Shown one piece after another: positions 10,977 to 21,708 of a stretch of 64,000 nt of DNA. The DNA is from Liriodendron chinense (lineage: Eukaryota > Streptophyta > Magnoliopsida > Magnoliales > Magnoliaceae). Location: NCBI GenBank assembly GCA_003013855.2, contig PVNU02000922.1, forward strand, positions 372,001 to 436,000, read 5' to 3'. Each line of letters opens with the position of its first letter. Positions within the stretch are counted from its first letter, which is position 1. The position numbers and the translations under genes are program-made. The notes below the pieces were generated by a model that saw only the letters and a list, made by a program, of their open reading frames with translations, was not told the DNA's origin and did no database searches.

Positions 10977-10983
10977 TATAAAA
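10977..10983 (+). promoter_or_regulatory. Probable TATA box of solo LTR D
   Basis: GCTATAAAACCCTC lies about 40 bp before the purine-rich tract. It gives the LTR its likely plus orientation. Confidence 0.5.
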
Positions 10984-11016
10984 CCCTCAGGCCTGCTTTC
11001 CTCATTCCGAAAACTC

Positions 11017-11430
11017 AAGAGAAAGAGAAAGAGAGAGAGAGAGAAGAGAGCTGTTGAGAGAGGGAGAAGAAAGAGAGAGAGAGAAACGAGAGAGAGAGAG
11101 AGAGAGAGAAGCGGTGAGAGAGAGAGAGAGGGAGGTGCGTGCGCTGTGAGCGGGGCTGTTGTAGCTGTGGGGACAGCATCCCAGTCACAGCAAGGGAGAA
11201 GAATAGAAAGAAAAGAAGAAGAAGAAGAAGAAGAAGAAAGAGAAAGGAAGAAGGAGAAAGGAAGAAAGAGAAGAAGAGAAGAAGGAGAAAAGAAGAAAGA
11301 AGGAGAAAAGGAGAAGAAGAAAAAGAGAAGAAGAAAGGAGAGAAAAGAAAAGAAGAAGAAGGAGAAGAAAAGAAGAAAGAGAAAGGAAGAAGAAGAAGGA
11401 AGGAGGAGAGAGAGAGAGCCGATCCGGCCC
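11017..11430 (+). repeat. Long GA/GAA purine tract
   Basis: About 410 bp is almost purely A/G on the plus strand: (GA)n at 11,017-11,132, then (GAA)n-type sequence 11,205-11,420, with a short mixed interval containing GTGCGTGCGCTGTGAGCG. The Lys/Arg/Glu-rich open frames here are composition artefacts. Confidence 0.95.
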
Positions 11431-12144
11431 GTTGGGTCAACTCAGACTTGAACCAGGATTATTTTTCAAAGTGTGACACACGTCGTCATATGGGTGAGTG
11501 ATTCATCTCACATAACTTTCTCTGTTAATGTTCTTTACTATTTTTCTTTGTTTACGTTCAATTTATAAAGACTCCTTCTCTAGTTAGGAATTTAGGTATA
11601 CTTTTATACATTCTTTCTTATCATGGAATCCTAGGTAAGGGATCCACCCATCTCCTATCTCCATATCCATAAAAGTTCACCGCCAATTATCCTTTACTCA
11701 TTTAATTAATCTTCTCAAGTTTTTCGTTTTAATGCACATGTCAGAATTCTATGACAATTCGATTTAGGATTGATTACATATGACGTAACCAACATGCAAC
11801 ACTAAATACATGTAGTATTCTCAAGATTCCCCGTGTCATCATTCTCAAACTTCCCGATAAACAACAACTTAGGGTTTGATAATATACAATAAATGACTCT
11901 GGAAATAATCTTCGCCTGTCAACATATTAAACCTTACACGACGACCTTCTCAAATTCCTCGATTGACAATAACTAAAGTAAGATCAAGAATTACCTAAGT
12001 GAAGATAACACATGCATGTTGTGATTGTGCTTGAATTTTGGATGTGCATTGTGTGCTTGAATTTTGGATATGCATTGTATGCTTGAAGGAGTGTTTCCAT
12101 AACTCATTACATGAACATGCATTTAAACACTGCGACAGAACAGG

Positions 12145-12420
12145 AGCATGGTTGATTTGACTCCTGGCGTGCATGGTTGATTTGTCGCCTCGCTGTACCG
12201 GTTAGGTGAGCATGGTTGATTTGCAACAGGTTCCTAATGTTCAGTGGCAGCGAGTTCTGGTCGTTTCACTTATTGAGCATGGTTGATTTGCTCGGTTGGA
12301 TCAGTGGTGCATGGTTGATTTGCCCACTGGCGTGCATGGTTGATTTGCCGCCTCGTTGTACCGGTTAGGTGAGCATGGTTGATTTGCGACAGGTTCCTAA
12401 TGTTCAGTGGCAGCGAGTTC
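12145..12420 (+). repeat. GCATGGTTGATTTG repeats in solo LTR D
   Basis: Seven copies of GCATGGTTGATTTG are embedded in a larger unit present twice (about 12,170-12,251 and 12,332-12,419), with CGGTTAGGTGAGCATGG and GTTCAGTGGCAGCGAGTTC. Confidence 0.9.
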
Positions 12421-13045
12421 CTAGACGTTTATTGCTCTCACACGTATCATGATATATATGACATCATGATAATCATGTTCTATTGATAATAAATCATAAA
12501 GTGTATTAATCATAACATTATCCTCGTATATTGCATACAATTCTATCCATTGATGATTCGCATCCTATCTCTTATTAACTGAAATATTACCTGTGATGGA
12601 AATGACCTCACTGGGCTTTTAGCTCACCAAAATCACCACAGTTCTTGCAGGTGTTCAGGAAGAAAAGACGTAGACAGAGCAGAGTATTCAGATGGTCACG
12701 TGTTACTCAAACGCCAATTGTATTTGATCTATTTTATCTTGTAAAATTCAATGTAATAAGATATTAGTGGAAAAGAAACGTTATACTTGGGATTTATTTT
12801 AGTTATGAGATGTGTGGAATGGAACTTCAAGGAATCTATGCTCGAATTTTAAATTCACACCTTGGAACTCGGGCTTTGGGTTGTTGTACTTGGGTTCCGA
12901 ATTTCGGGGTGTGACAGTTACAGCTTGAGAAAGTCCATATGGACGATAATGGGTCAGACATGATGACCAAGGCTTTGCTCAAGGGCAAGTTTGAGGTTTG
13001 TAGAAACCTGACTGGCTTGAAGAAGTCAAATTTCTCCTGAGTCGG

Positions 13046-13058
13046 AAAGGGGGAGATT
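13046..13058 (+). promoter_or_regulatory. Polypurine tract of copia element C
   Basis: AAAGGGGGAGATT directly precedes the 3' LTR start TGATGGG. It would prime plus-strand synthesis. Confidence 0.8.
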
Positions 13059-13827
13059 TGATGGGATTTTCCTCTTCAAATACCAAAGGAGAGATTAGAG
13101 TCTTGGTGAGGTCGGACGCCCGGACCATATTCTGGTTGGGCGACCGAAATTCCACCAGATGAGGGAGGTTCACTGCTGGACTGTTTTTCAACAGTCGGGC
13201 GCCCGAAATTCGATTTTTTCTCAAGTTTACTGCTGGACGTTTTTTGGGTTGGGTGGGCGCCCGACAGTCTAGTGACCGGGCGCCCGACCCGGCGCGGACT
13301 GCTTATACGCAGTTTCCTTATTTGGTTATAATTCCTCCGGTTTCCTATTTAAGAGGTTCCAAATCGTGATTAGGGCATCCTATTAAGGTGTTTGCACGTC
13401 CAAGGTGAGAGAAAGAGAAAAATAGGAAGAGAGAAAGAGAAAAGAGAGAGAGAGGAAGCTTATAGAAGGGAGAAGTTGCTTAAAGATGAGTTCTTCTGCG
13501 CAACCGTCGTCTCAGCGCTTATACGTCCTCGTGATCGGTGAGATCCTCCTACTTTCATAGTTCTCTTGTTGTTTATCCATCCTGTGTGGGTGAAGAAGGT
13601 TTAATCCAAGCGGTCTGTGCTTGTGATTGGTTGTAACAGGTCCCTGAGATAGTGGATTGTTGATTTGGACTAAGTCCCGTGGTTTTTACATCTTTGAGGG
13701 TTTTCCATGTAAAAACTTCTCGTGTCGTGTGATTGATGCTTTATTCTTTATTATTGCATTATTATAGTCCATAATTCTAGTGTATTGGGGGGCAAGATCC
13801 GAAGGTTTGTGTGAAAAGCTACCAACA
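13059..13827 (+). mobile_element. 3' LTR of copia element C (769 bp)
   Basis: It starts TGATGGGATTTTCC and ends CTACCAACA. A related solo LTR (21,709-22,564, minus) confirms both ends. The U3 part holds four or five GGGCGCCCGA-like palindromes (13,110-13,300) upstream of a TATTTAAG (around 13,346), then a GA-rich leader. Confidence 0.85.
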
Positions 13828-14493
13828 CATTGAATGTAATTGTGGGCCCTATGCTTAAGTGTCAATCCCATTTGAGCACGCAACAGTCGGACGCTTAAAG
13901 GTCCGACTGAAGTCCGACGCAATCTGCGTTCTGCCGCGCCTACCCTTCCATGAGCATTCAAATAGGTACAGCTCTCCGGTAGTACCAGGACCACCGTAAG
14001 CTACATTGGTACCGATCATATGTTGGTCCCACGTGATGTATGAAAAAAAATCCAACCCGTCCATCATATTCGTTGCTAAATATTACCCCCACGATCCAAA
14101 AATGAGGCCCATTGTATGGGCCACAGCGCATGGAAAAACATGGAGAGAACACGTACCCTTGATTTTCGTGGGGGCCCATAGTGTTATGTATGTGTCATCC
14201 AGTGCATTCACTTCCTTATCTGGCATGGATGAAGAGACAGGGAAAAACTCAGGCGGTTTAGAAACTTACGTGGGCACCTTATCCCAGTTTGTTCCATATG
14301 GTGTGGTCGATATGAGTTCTGGATAGAGCTGATATTAGGGACCGCAGGTTAACATTAGATCATAAATTTGATGGATGGTTTGGATGTACTTTATCACATA
14401 TACAAGTTCTAAGTGCCTGCGTATCAAGCGTCGTACGCAGACTGAGTATCGTATAAGTTAAAAACTTAGAAGAAACGATGCTCCTCTTCTATG
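13828..14493. repeat. Foldback-type repeat remnants, no gene
   Basis: Divergent pieces of the window's foldback family occur here (for example TTGGTCCCACGTGATGTATG at about 14,023 and the GGGGGCCCATAGTGTTATG inverse at about 14,170). No coding sequence recognised. Confidence 0.5.
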
Positions 14494-15057
14494 TAGGGGA
14501 GTCAATGGAGCCGGGTTAGGGCCGGGTCAAGCTCTGTTTAAGCCCGGCCCGCCTCTCTCAACTTATGCTCAAACCTGACCTGGACCTGTGATGGGCCACA
14601 ATAATCTAGCCCAAGCCCGGCCTAAAATACAAATCCAAGGTCCGGCCCGAACCCGAGCCCGGCCTTTCACATAAAACAAAGAGATTAACCTTAAATGCCA
14701 CGCCTTTCCACATATAATATCCTTTAATACCATGATTTTTCATATATATAAAAAAAACATCAACACTATAAAGAATAAGAGGAGTTCAAGAATGGAGATG
14801 AATTTTTTAGAAAAAATGGTGTAAAATTTAAATTTTGAAAGGAAGAAAATATTTTAATTTAAATTAAAAAATATATTTAGGTTAGGTCGGGTTGTCGGGC
14901 TTTTGAAAAATCTAGTCCAAGTCTAGCTCATTTGAAAAATAGGCTTATATTTTAGGTTTGAACTTGACCCATGGGCTTGATACTCTAGTCCAAGCTTAGG
15001 CAAATGAGGGCCAAGCCTGAAAGCCTTTCGCGCCAACCGGGTATATTGACAGCCTTA
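14494..15057. mobile_element. hAT-like MITE, GCCCGGCCC-rich
   Basis: The left end is TAGGGGAGTCAATGGAGCCGG and the right end is CCGGGTATATTGACAGCCTTA: imperfect inverted termini of the TAGGGnTGTCAA type seen in plant hAT elements. The subterminal sequence is rich in GGTCGGGTTAGG / GAGCCCGGCC motifs, and the middle is AT-rich. No 8-bp duplication was recognisable. Confidence 0.6.
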
Positions 15058-15107
15058 TTAATAGCTCAATCGGAAGTGGATTGCCTGTGACCCGAGGATA
15101 GGATTAT

Positions 15108-15545
15108 ACCTGTGCTCGGGGCTGTGTGGAGCCCACAGAGATGTCTGTGACAAATCCATTCTGTCCATCTATTTTGAAAGACCACGATGGAATAGGGATA
15201 TAAAAATCAGGCAGATCAAAAAACTCATGTGAGCCTTGAAAAATGAAATGGTGGGAACGGAAACGTCCACCGTTGAAATATTTCTAGAGCTGACCATGAT
15301 GTTTATGTGTCATCCAAACCGTTCATAAGTTTATTAACACTCAGATAAACTGTAAGCACAAATATCATACTGACACTATACTTCTGTCACATCAGGCCTT
15401 CAATTTCAAAATTTTCGTGTGGTATAGTCCACATGAGTTTTGGATCTGCCTGATTTTTATAACCCTATACTATTGTAATCTTACAAAATAGATGGGCCGA
15501 ATGGATTTTTCACTAACATACATGTGGGCCCCAAACAGCTCCGGG
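15108..15545. repeat. Foldback element copy, ~440 bp
   Basis: The left arm holds GTGTGGAGCCCACAGAGATG and CTGTCCATCTATTTTGAAAG. The right arm holds CAAAATAGATGGGCCGAATG and ACATACATGTGGGCCCC. The two halves are inverted relative to one another around about 15,330, as in the other family members. Confidence 0.65.
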
Positions 15546-16190
15546 CAAGCACTATAGTGCTCCTAGTTTCATCGGCTCAGTTGCACAAAAATCACACTGA
15601 TCGGATGATCCATTCCATCCTTGATCTGGCCTTATTTCTACAGCCATCCATTTCATAAGCAATGGATGGGATGGTTACGAGCTCCTAACAAAGGTGATTC
15701 TTTAGAATCATAAGCAATCCATACTGGTCCTTATTAAATAGATGGATCAAATGGTTGTTTAGACCTTTTTTTTATGTATATGATCTTGACCGTCCATATT
15801 TTGGACCATTGATCAAGTGGTTACTATTTGTTAGATTAGCGTGATGTTTTCACAGTAGACCATGAAATATCCGCTGGACCTAATTAACAGTCTAGATCGA
15901 TGGAACGGACCCAATGAACGTACATAGTATTGATGGTCCTGGTAGGTGATGTAGATGGCAGCGAATCCATATGAAACTGGGAGCACAACTAGATCATTTC
16001 TCAGTGCCAAGTGTTGTAGACAGCAGCTACAGCACGAGAGCTTTTGTGGGGCCTACCATGTTGTTGTCTGTGTGGTATACACTCCGTCCATCGGTGAACC
16101 CCATCATTGGATCGTCTCTTCATCCTGTTGAAAAACACCATGATTGCGTACTACCCCCACCAGGACGTAGCTAGAGACGGACGGTCATGG
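15546..16190. other. Intergenic repeat-like DNA, no gene
   Basis: It contains diverged foldback fragments (AATGGATGGGATGG, GTGGGGCCTACCATGTTGTT). No coding, tRNA or structural RNA signal seen. Confidence 0.4.
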
Positions 16191-16194
16191 CAGG

Positions 16195-16635
16195 GGCACC
16201 GTGGGGCCTACCATGATGAATATTTTTTATCCACACCGTTCATCTATCTTGAAAGATCATATCAGGGCATGAGCCCAAAAAGAAGACAGATCGAAGGCTT
16301 GAGTGGACCACGCCACCTGAAGCAGTGGTGACAATGACACCTACCGCTGAAACCTTCCTAACGCCCACCGTGATGTTTATAAAAAAATTACATCAGGAAG
16401 GCCCCACACGGTTAGGGTAACACCCACTAAGCTATTCCCAGGGTAACACCTAATTCGCGCCCTTCAACTGTTGCACTCCATCTCCACTTTTTCATGTGGT
16501 GTAGTACATTTGAGATTCATATCTCCCTCTTTTTTGGGCTTATGCCCTAAAACTACCTTTCAAAATGTATGGATGGCGTGATTAAAACACATTCATCAAG
16601 GTCGGCTCCACAAAGCCTCTCCCAGGTTCGTCCGT
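16195..16635. repeat. Foldback element copy containing a MULE-terminus-like insert
   Basis: The arms are GTGGGGCCTACCATGATGAA at the left and AACACATTCATCAAGG at the right. In the middle, 16,424-16,462 reads GGTAACACCC ... GGTAACACCTAATTCGCGCC, matching the outermost bases of the 8.8 kb MULE at 21,603-30,437. Confidence 0.65.
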
Positions 16636-16650
16636 CTCTATCCAGGTACC

Positions 16651-17140
16651 TAGGGCTCTCAATGGAGCGGGTCAGATCCGAGATCAGATTCGCTCTGAAT
16701 CCATATAATGTGGATTTGGATCTTAAAATAGGTTTGATTAGTTAAATGAATCGATTTGGATCTTAAAATAGGTACGATTACTTAAATGGACTGGATTTGG
16801 ATTCACAAGAATATATCCGAGTTCGATCCAAATCCAATTAAGATATATGTTATATTCATGCTGGCCATCCGTTTTACAAATTATCCTAGGCCATGTCTCA
16901 AAATTGAGACATACCACTTTTAGGTACACCATACCACAAGTAAATACAGTAAATAGTGGGATTTGCATATAACATAAATGGATTGGATCAAACAATTTAT
17001 AAATGGATTGGATTTGGATATCAACTTTTGGATCCAAGTTGGATCCGATTCCGATCTTAATCTGTCTACTGATATATGGAGCCGGATCCAGCTGGATCTG
17101 ATTTGGATTCGATCCAAATCCGACCCATTGAGAGCCCTTA
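16651..17140. mobile_element. hAT-like MITE, GATTTGGATC-rich
   Basis: Termini are TAGGGCTCTCAATGG and CCATTGAGAGCCCTTA, inverted and near-perfect. The interior is dominated by GGATTTGGAT / GATCCAAATCC repeats near both ends. No clear 8-bp duplication. Confidence 0.7.
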
Positions 17141-17179
17141 TTGGTGGGTAAGATGCAGATTAGTTACTACCCCGCCTGT

Positions 17180-17550
17180 CTCCAACTCGGATCAGGGTCG
17201 GGCTCTGAGGGGTCCACCTTGATTTATGGGTTTATCAACACCATCCATCCATTTTTCCATATTATTTTAGGATATAAATAAAAAAAAATGAGGCAGATCC
17301 AAGGCTTAAGTGGATTACATCACAGAAAAGTAGCGGTGATAATGACTCCCACCATTGAAACCTTCATAGGGTGCACCGTGATGTTTATTTGCCATCTGTG
17401 CGGCCCGCTTAAGCTTTGGATCTTCCCTTTTTTTTTTTTTTTTTTAGCTTACATCCTAAAATAATATGGAAAAATGAATGGACGGTGTCGATAAACCCAT
17501 GAATCATGGTGGCCCCCTTAGAGCCTTAGCCTGGTCGGAGCTAGGACAGG
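17180..17550. repeat. Foldback element copy, compact, nearly symmetric
   Basis: The left arm (GGCTCTGAGGGGTCCACCTT, TTATGGGTTTATC) pairs with the right arm (GATAAACCCATGAATCATGG, CCCCCTTAGAGCC), about 60 bp of near-perfect complement. A T18 run marks the start of the right half. Confidence 0.8.
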
Positions 17551-18235
17551 GTCAGTGATTCCAGTTCCAAATAAAATTGCCCTTACATGATGTGGTCCAT
17601 CCATAAGCATGCACGCTGCCATTGGGATTTTGGTAGACTGCGGTGTACTGCGTCACAGATACCATGTGGAGCCTGTTTCACACTGTTGTATGCACATGTC
17701 AGAGATCCAGACCGTTCATCAGGCAGTATGCACTGAAAAATAACATTAGTCTGCTGATCAGCAATACCACACTTGTCTCCATGAAAATGAGTGATAAGTA
17801 TAAATCGACCAACGGTCCAAATTCGAAGGGAATGTGTTGCTCACTTGATGAGCGCACTGCCCTTGTTTTGGTATAAATAGCATGTATGCAATGACAACTA
17901 CTTATCAACTGCTTAGATCAGTCACACGTGTGCCATCCAACAGTGGAAATCAAACACCATAGGCTGCACTTTAGACACGGAACCGCCACCATGAATCTAA
18001 GCCATTGGATGGTTTTGACCTCTCGACGCTTGTGGCTCGGATTGGTTCTTCGACTGTATTGTCGCCCCATGCATTTGTTTCCTTCTCCATGACTCATAGG
18101 TGTGGCGCCTACCACCTGCGATTTGACCAGTGATTACACACGGGCGAACGACATGTACGGTGGAGATTGCGGTAAACTGCAAGGGAGAAACCATAGTCAT
18201 CTCCAACCGTTGTTTTACGCGCGGCTCGCAATACC
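17551..18235. other. Intergenic DNA, no gene recognised
   Basis: Mixed sequence with short foldback-like words (GATGTGGTCCATCCATAAG). Open frames are short and overlapping, with no recognisable domain. Confidence 0.4.
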
Positions 18236-18456
18236 AAACCTCTATAGGGCCATCGTGTTGTATGTGTAGCATCCACTCCGTCCATTAACTGGAAAAGCTT
18301 ATCTTTATTGGACATCCAAAAGATCATCCTCATAGCAAACTGGGATGGGCCACGCCGATGTGAAATTGCGTTTAGAAGCTCTAAGTTGAGATGTCATACG
18401 TGCTTGACGCATCAACCACGTCACCGTGATGTTTATGTAAAACCCACCCCAATAAT
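18236..18456. repeat. Foldback element, left half only
   Basis: Reads from GGGCCATCGTGTTGTATGTG through CACCGTGATGTTTATG, then stops at the TAA where the next element begins. The other half may lie beyond that insertion. Confidence 0.55.
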
Positions 18457-18734
18457 TAAGGTCCCATTTGGTAAATTGAAAATAAGGTTTGAAAATTAAT
18501 TTAAGCACTGAAAACTTAAAGTACTTAATTGAAGAATCTTGGTAATTTGTTTGAAAAAAGTTTTGATATCTAAAATTAAGTATTTTTTCAAAAAAAAAAA
18601 AATTTATTTGGTAAACAGAGACCATAAATAATTGAAATTTGACAACTTGTCATATTTGCCATTATTGTCTCAATTCCTATCTTATATAGAATATGAGACA
18701 AAATTGATTATTGTCAACACCCACACCTTTGAGA

Positions 18735-18862
18735 CAATTGTGGCTAAGTGAAGATAACCTCATCTCAACACTAAGGTCTAGGTATCGAATCCCAATGTAG
18801 GTGTGGGTAACATTGCAGGGTAACTAACAATGTCGATGTGTGTATTAACGAAAAAAAAAAAA
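18735..18862 (+). mobile_element. tRNA-derived SINE, copy 1
   Basis: The A-box is TGGCTAAGTG (18,741-18,750), the B-box-like GGTATCGAATCCC starts at 18,781, and a poly-A tail spans 18,851-18,862. The spacing of about 40 bp between the boxes suits an RNA polymerase III promoter. The body matches the SINE at 28,859-29,003 (TCAACACTAAGGTC, GGGTAACATTG). No clear target duplication. Confidence 0.75.
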
Positions 18863-19474
18863 TATATTAGAATTGGACAATTAAATATATCATATTGAAC
18901 TAATAACGGCTGATTTGAAGGTTAGAATCATCTAATATTTATTATTATTATTATTTTTAAATAGTCCATCCATGGTGGGCCCATGTTAATAACATTGTCG
19001 ATCATAAAACTAATGGGCCCACATGTATGAACAAAACCTGAGATATGACCCATGCTCAGGTAAAGTATTATATTACTCTCCAAAAATGACTCACAATGTA
19101 TCATATAATTCTACGGTCCTACTTACAACATGCCTTTGGTTCAATGACAGTGGAAAAACTGCTTAGGGTTAAAAAAAATAAAAAAATCTTGTCCTATCAA
19201 ATAAATGAGCCACACATATATAATGTGCCCTATGAAGTTTATATTGGTAGGCATACAATCGCCACTTTTCTTATGTCATGGTCCACCTGCGATTTGGATT
19301 GCCCTCTTTTTTGTCTCATGCCTTCAAATAAGCTGAAAAAATGGATGGACAGCATAAATAAACACATACATTATAATGGGCCCATAGAGTTCGGCCATAT
19401 TCAATTCATGAGACCTATGCTTGTCATCCCCTCCTTTAGATTATATATATGCCTCTTAGGCCATCCCAAAATGA

Positions 19475-19882
19475 GATGACTCACCTTGATGGCCATGAGA
19501 AATCCACGTTGTCCAACCAATTTTTTTAGCTTATTTACAAGCAAATGATGTAGATCAAATCTTAAGTAGACTACGCACGATTAAATGCCCAATCATTAAA
19601 AACTACCTAGGGCCCACCATAATGTTTATTTTCAATCCAACCTGTTGATAAGGTCAAATAGATCTGAATTAATGTATAATACAAAAATTAGATTGATCCA
19701 AAAAATTTATGGCCCACAATAAGTATTTAATAGTCAATAACCACATTTTCCATTGGTGTGGTCCACCCTAGATTTGAATATGCTTAAATTTTGAGATCAA
19801 GTCTTGAAATGAAATGTAAAAGTGGATGAACAACATGGATATACAACACATTCATCAAGGTGGGCCCCATACGGTCAGGCTA
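19475..19882. repeat. Foldback element copy
   Basis: The left half has CACCTTGATGGCCATGAG and CCTAGGGCCCACCATAATG. The right half has GGTGTGGTCCACCCTAG and CATTCATCAAGGTGGGCCCC. A MULE-terminus-like stretch follows at 19,879-19,918 (TAACACCCACTAA ... GGGTAACACCTAATCC). Confidence 0.7.
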
Positions 19883-19959
19883 ACACCCACTAATGTGTTA
19901 CCCGGGTAACACCTAATCCTCCTTCTACACGGGCATTCCTCGTCCACAATTTCCTATTG

Positions 19960-20265
19960 TGTTGACGTGGAAAGTTTTGTGGGTCCCGTCATGATGTATG
20001 CATTAGATCCGCACCATCCATCCATTTATTCATATCATTTGAGGTCATGAGCTAAAATATAGGCAGATTCAAAGCTCACCAGTAGGTAAAATGGTTCAAC
20101 TGTAGGCATTTCTTTTCCCACTTTTCACTCTTATATGGCCCACTTGAGTTTTAGATCTGCCACATTTTTTGTCTCATGTCCTAAAATGAGCTGGAAAAAT
20201 AGATGGACGGAGTGAATTTCTTACAAACATCATAGTGGGCCCCACCTAGCTTCCCATGCACCAAC
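19960..20265. repeat. Foldback element copy with an internal deletion
   Basis: Reads from GTGGGTCCCGTCATGATGTA to CATCATAGTGGGCCCCACC. The usual central ~150 bp is missing, leaving both arms. Confidence 0.7.
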
Positions 20266-20327
20266 TTGCTGTGCGAGCCTTTAACATGCAATCCGCATCA
20301 ACAGGGTATATAACACGTTGATGAAGG

Positions 20328-20778
20328 AATGTCCCGTAGGCCCCCACTATAATGTATGTGTTGTATCCACACCATCCATCCATTTTTTTCAAATAATTTA
20401 AAGTCATGAGCTAAAGAATAAGGGAGATCCTAACCCCAAGTGGACCACACCATAAAAAGTAGTGGGGATTGAATGTCTAACATTGAAAACTTCTTGGGGG
20501 CCACAGGAGTTTTGGATCAAGCTGATATTTTTGTTTTCCCTTCATCCAGGTCTTTACGACCTTGTGAACAAATTTGATGGCAAATAAACATCATGGTGTG
20601 CCTTAGAAGGATTTCAACGGTAGACATCATCATCCGCTAATTTATTTATTTTTTATAGTGGGTTCACTTGAGCTTTAGGTCTGCTCATTTTTTAGCTCAT
20701 GCCCTAAAATGATTTGGCAAAGTGGATGTATAGTGTGGATATAACACCTACAACATGATGTGGCCAAAGAAACTTTGC
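20328..20778. repeat. Foldback element copy, full length
   Basis: The left arm holds GTAGGCCCCCACTATAATG and CACCATCCATCCATTTTTTT. The right arm holds AAGTGGATGTATAGTGTGG and ACAACATGATGTGGCC. The centre contains the CAGGTCTTTACGACCTTG turn-around. Confidence 0.75.
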
Positions 20779-21025
20779 GACAATGGGACGTCCTCCAAGT
20801 CTACGCAATTAGCCCACCCAGAGATTATAGGAAGAAAGGGTAAAATTGTCATTTATAAAAAAATTTAAATCAAAATCACTTACCGCATTCAGTGTTAAGT
20901 TTTAAGCCGAAGGAGGAAAGCTTAATTTTATACATTTACCAATCAATCTAAATTACGAGAAATCACTGAAAATAGACCAATCCAGTGATAAGTGCTGGAA
21001 ATAAGTTTTACCAAACAGGCCCTAA

Positions 21026-21593
21026 GTGCGGAACCTCATGTTCAGCCAAGGCTACAAAAATCAGTCACATCCATTATTTCAATGGACCATACGATTGAAA
21101 AGAGTGTGTAGAGGGCATCGATCACCCTCAAAACTATTTCCTTGGTATGGCTATCCTGAATCACAGAGGAGCCTGATTTTCAAGAAACATGCCTAAATTT
21201 TATTGCATGGGACGCCACTCTTGATTTTGAAGGTCCCCACCTTTAAGTTTTCAAATCCACTCCTACCACTAGATATTTACTCCCATATATTAGGCCAGGC
21301 TGACCTTTTGGTGGCTACACCAAAGGAAATAGTTGAGAGAGATACATTTACCTTTGATTTTTACAGGCACACCATGATAATTATATAGTATCGACTCCAA
21401 CCATAGAATTCTACACAAAAATTTAATTCTGTAGCCCAAAATGCACACCCATCTGTGATTCACTTGAGCCACCCTAATGGAATAATTAGGAGGGTGAGCA
21501 TTGCCCTATACACTATTTCCAATCATGTCGTCCACCCTGAATCACAAATGGAGCTGATTGTTTTGCCCTTGGCCTAGTATGGGTTATGCTCCT
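21026..21593. other. Repeat-like intergenic DNA, no gene
   Basis: A second foldback flavour occurs here: CCTGAATCACAGAGGAGC, then the inverse CATCTGTGATTCACTTGAG and CCCTGAATCACAAATGGAG. It continues across the MULE at 30,447 onward, so the MULE landed in it. Confidence 0.45.
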
Positions 21594-21602
21594 GGTAGTG
21601 GC

Positions 21603-21700
21603 AGGCGCGGATTAGGTGTTACCCGGGTAACACCCACTAAGATGTTACCCCCACCTGTCAGCATATGGTTGGAGGGACGAGCGTGTGGAAGACACGTGTA
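21603..21700. repeat. Left terminal inverted repeat of the MULE
   Basis: About 90 bp matches the inverted right end with some mismatches. It includes an internal pseudo-palindrome GGTGTTACCCGGGTAACACC (perfect, 20 bp). The homologous right-end segment is GGTGTTACTGGGGTAACATC. The similarity resumes after the solo LTR (GGTGTTAGC near 22,578). Confidence 0.85.
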
Positions 21701-21708
21701 TAGCTAGT

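Larger units (their letters stand above)
9649..12916 (+). mobile_element. Solo LTR D, 3,268 bp, Tekay/Del-like, inserted in copia RNase H
   Basis: The ends are TGTAATACCCCGAAAATTTG and TTCGGGGTGTGACA, flanked by a perfect 5-bp duplication GTTAC (9644-9648 and 12,917-12,921). No internal coding region, PBS or PPT is present, so this is a solo LTR. The CCCCGAAA ... TTTCGGGGTGTGACA ends and great length resemble Tekay/Del chromovirus LTRs (from memory). Contents in order: AT-rich left part, TATAAAA at 10,977, a 400-bp purine tract, and repeats at 12,145-12,420. Confidence 0.9.
9211..13040 (+). pseudogene. Copia RNase H domain, C-terminal part, with nonsense codons and an insertion
   Basis: RNase H would degrade the RNA of the RNA:DNA hybrid during reverse transcription. 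Visible motifs in order are WAAVKWILRYLRGS, GYTDAYMAGDIDSRKSTSG, ALSMTEAEYIEV, YWDSQSAIHLSKNPS and SKHIEIRYH. After the insertion come EKVHMDDNGSDMMTKAL and a TGA stop at the expected C-terminus. Deleting 9649-12,916 plus one GTTAC copy restores a continuous frame (V-L-Q-L-E-K). Three in-frame TAG codons replace expected residues: two Gln in YWQSKLQK and one Trp after RYH. The motif order is typical of Ty1/copia. I did not assign a lineage. Confidence 0.9.
9211..13827 (+). mobile_element. Ty1/copia element C, 3' end (RNase H, PPT, 3' LTR), interrupted
   Basis: This is the 3' portion of a copia element. RNase H begins mid-domain at 9211, is split by the solo LTR 9649-12,916, resumes at 12,922, and is followed by a polypurine tract and LTR. 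The left part was displaced by the insertion of element B and lies outside the window. Confidence 0.85.
18460..21022. mobile_element. PIF/Harbinger-like composite element, ~2.6 kb, TAA target duplication
   Basis: The left end GGTCCCATTTGGTAAATTG and the right end TTTTACCAAACAGGCCC are imperfect inverted termini, flanked by TAA (18,457-18,459; 21,023-21,025), the 3-bp duplication of PIF/Harbinger transposons. Next to both ends lie AAGCACTG / CAGTG and AAATTAAGT words like those in the smaller element at 35,651. It has no transposase. The interior is filled with a SINE and at least three foldback copies. Confidence 0.6.

Noticed and set aside
11139..11501. Open frames rich in Lys/Arg/Glu in the purine tract
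   Set aside because: They exist in several overlapping frames and follow directly from the (GAA)n/(GA)n composition of an LTR.
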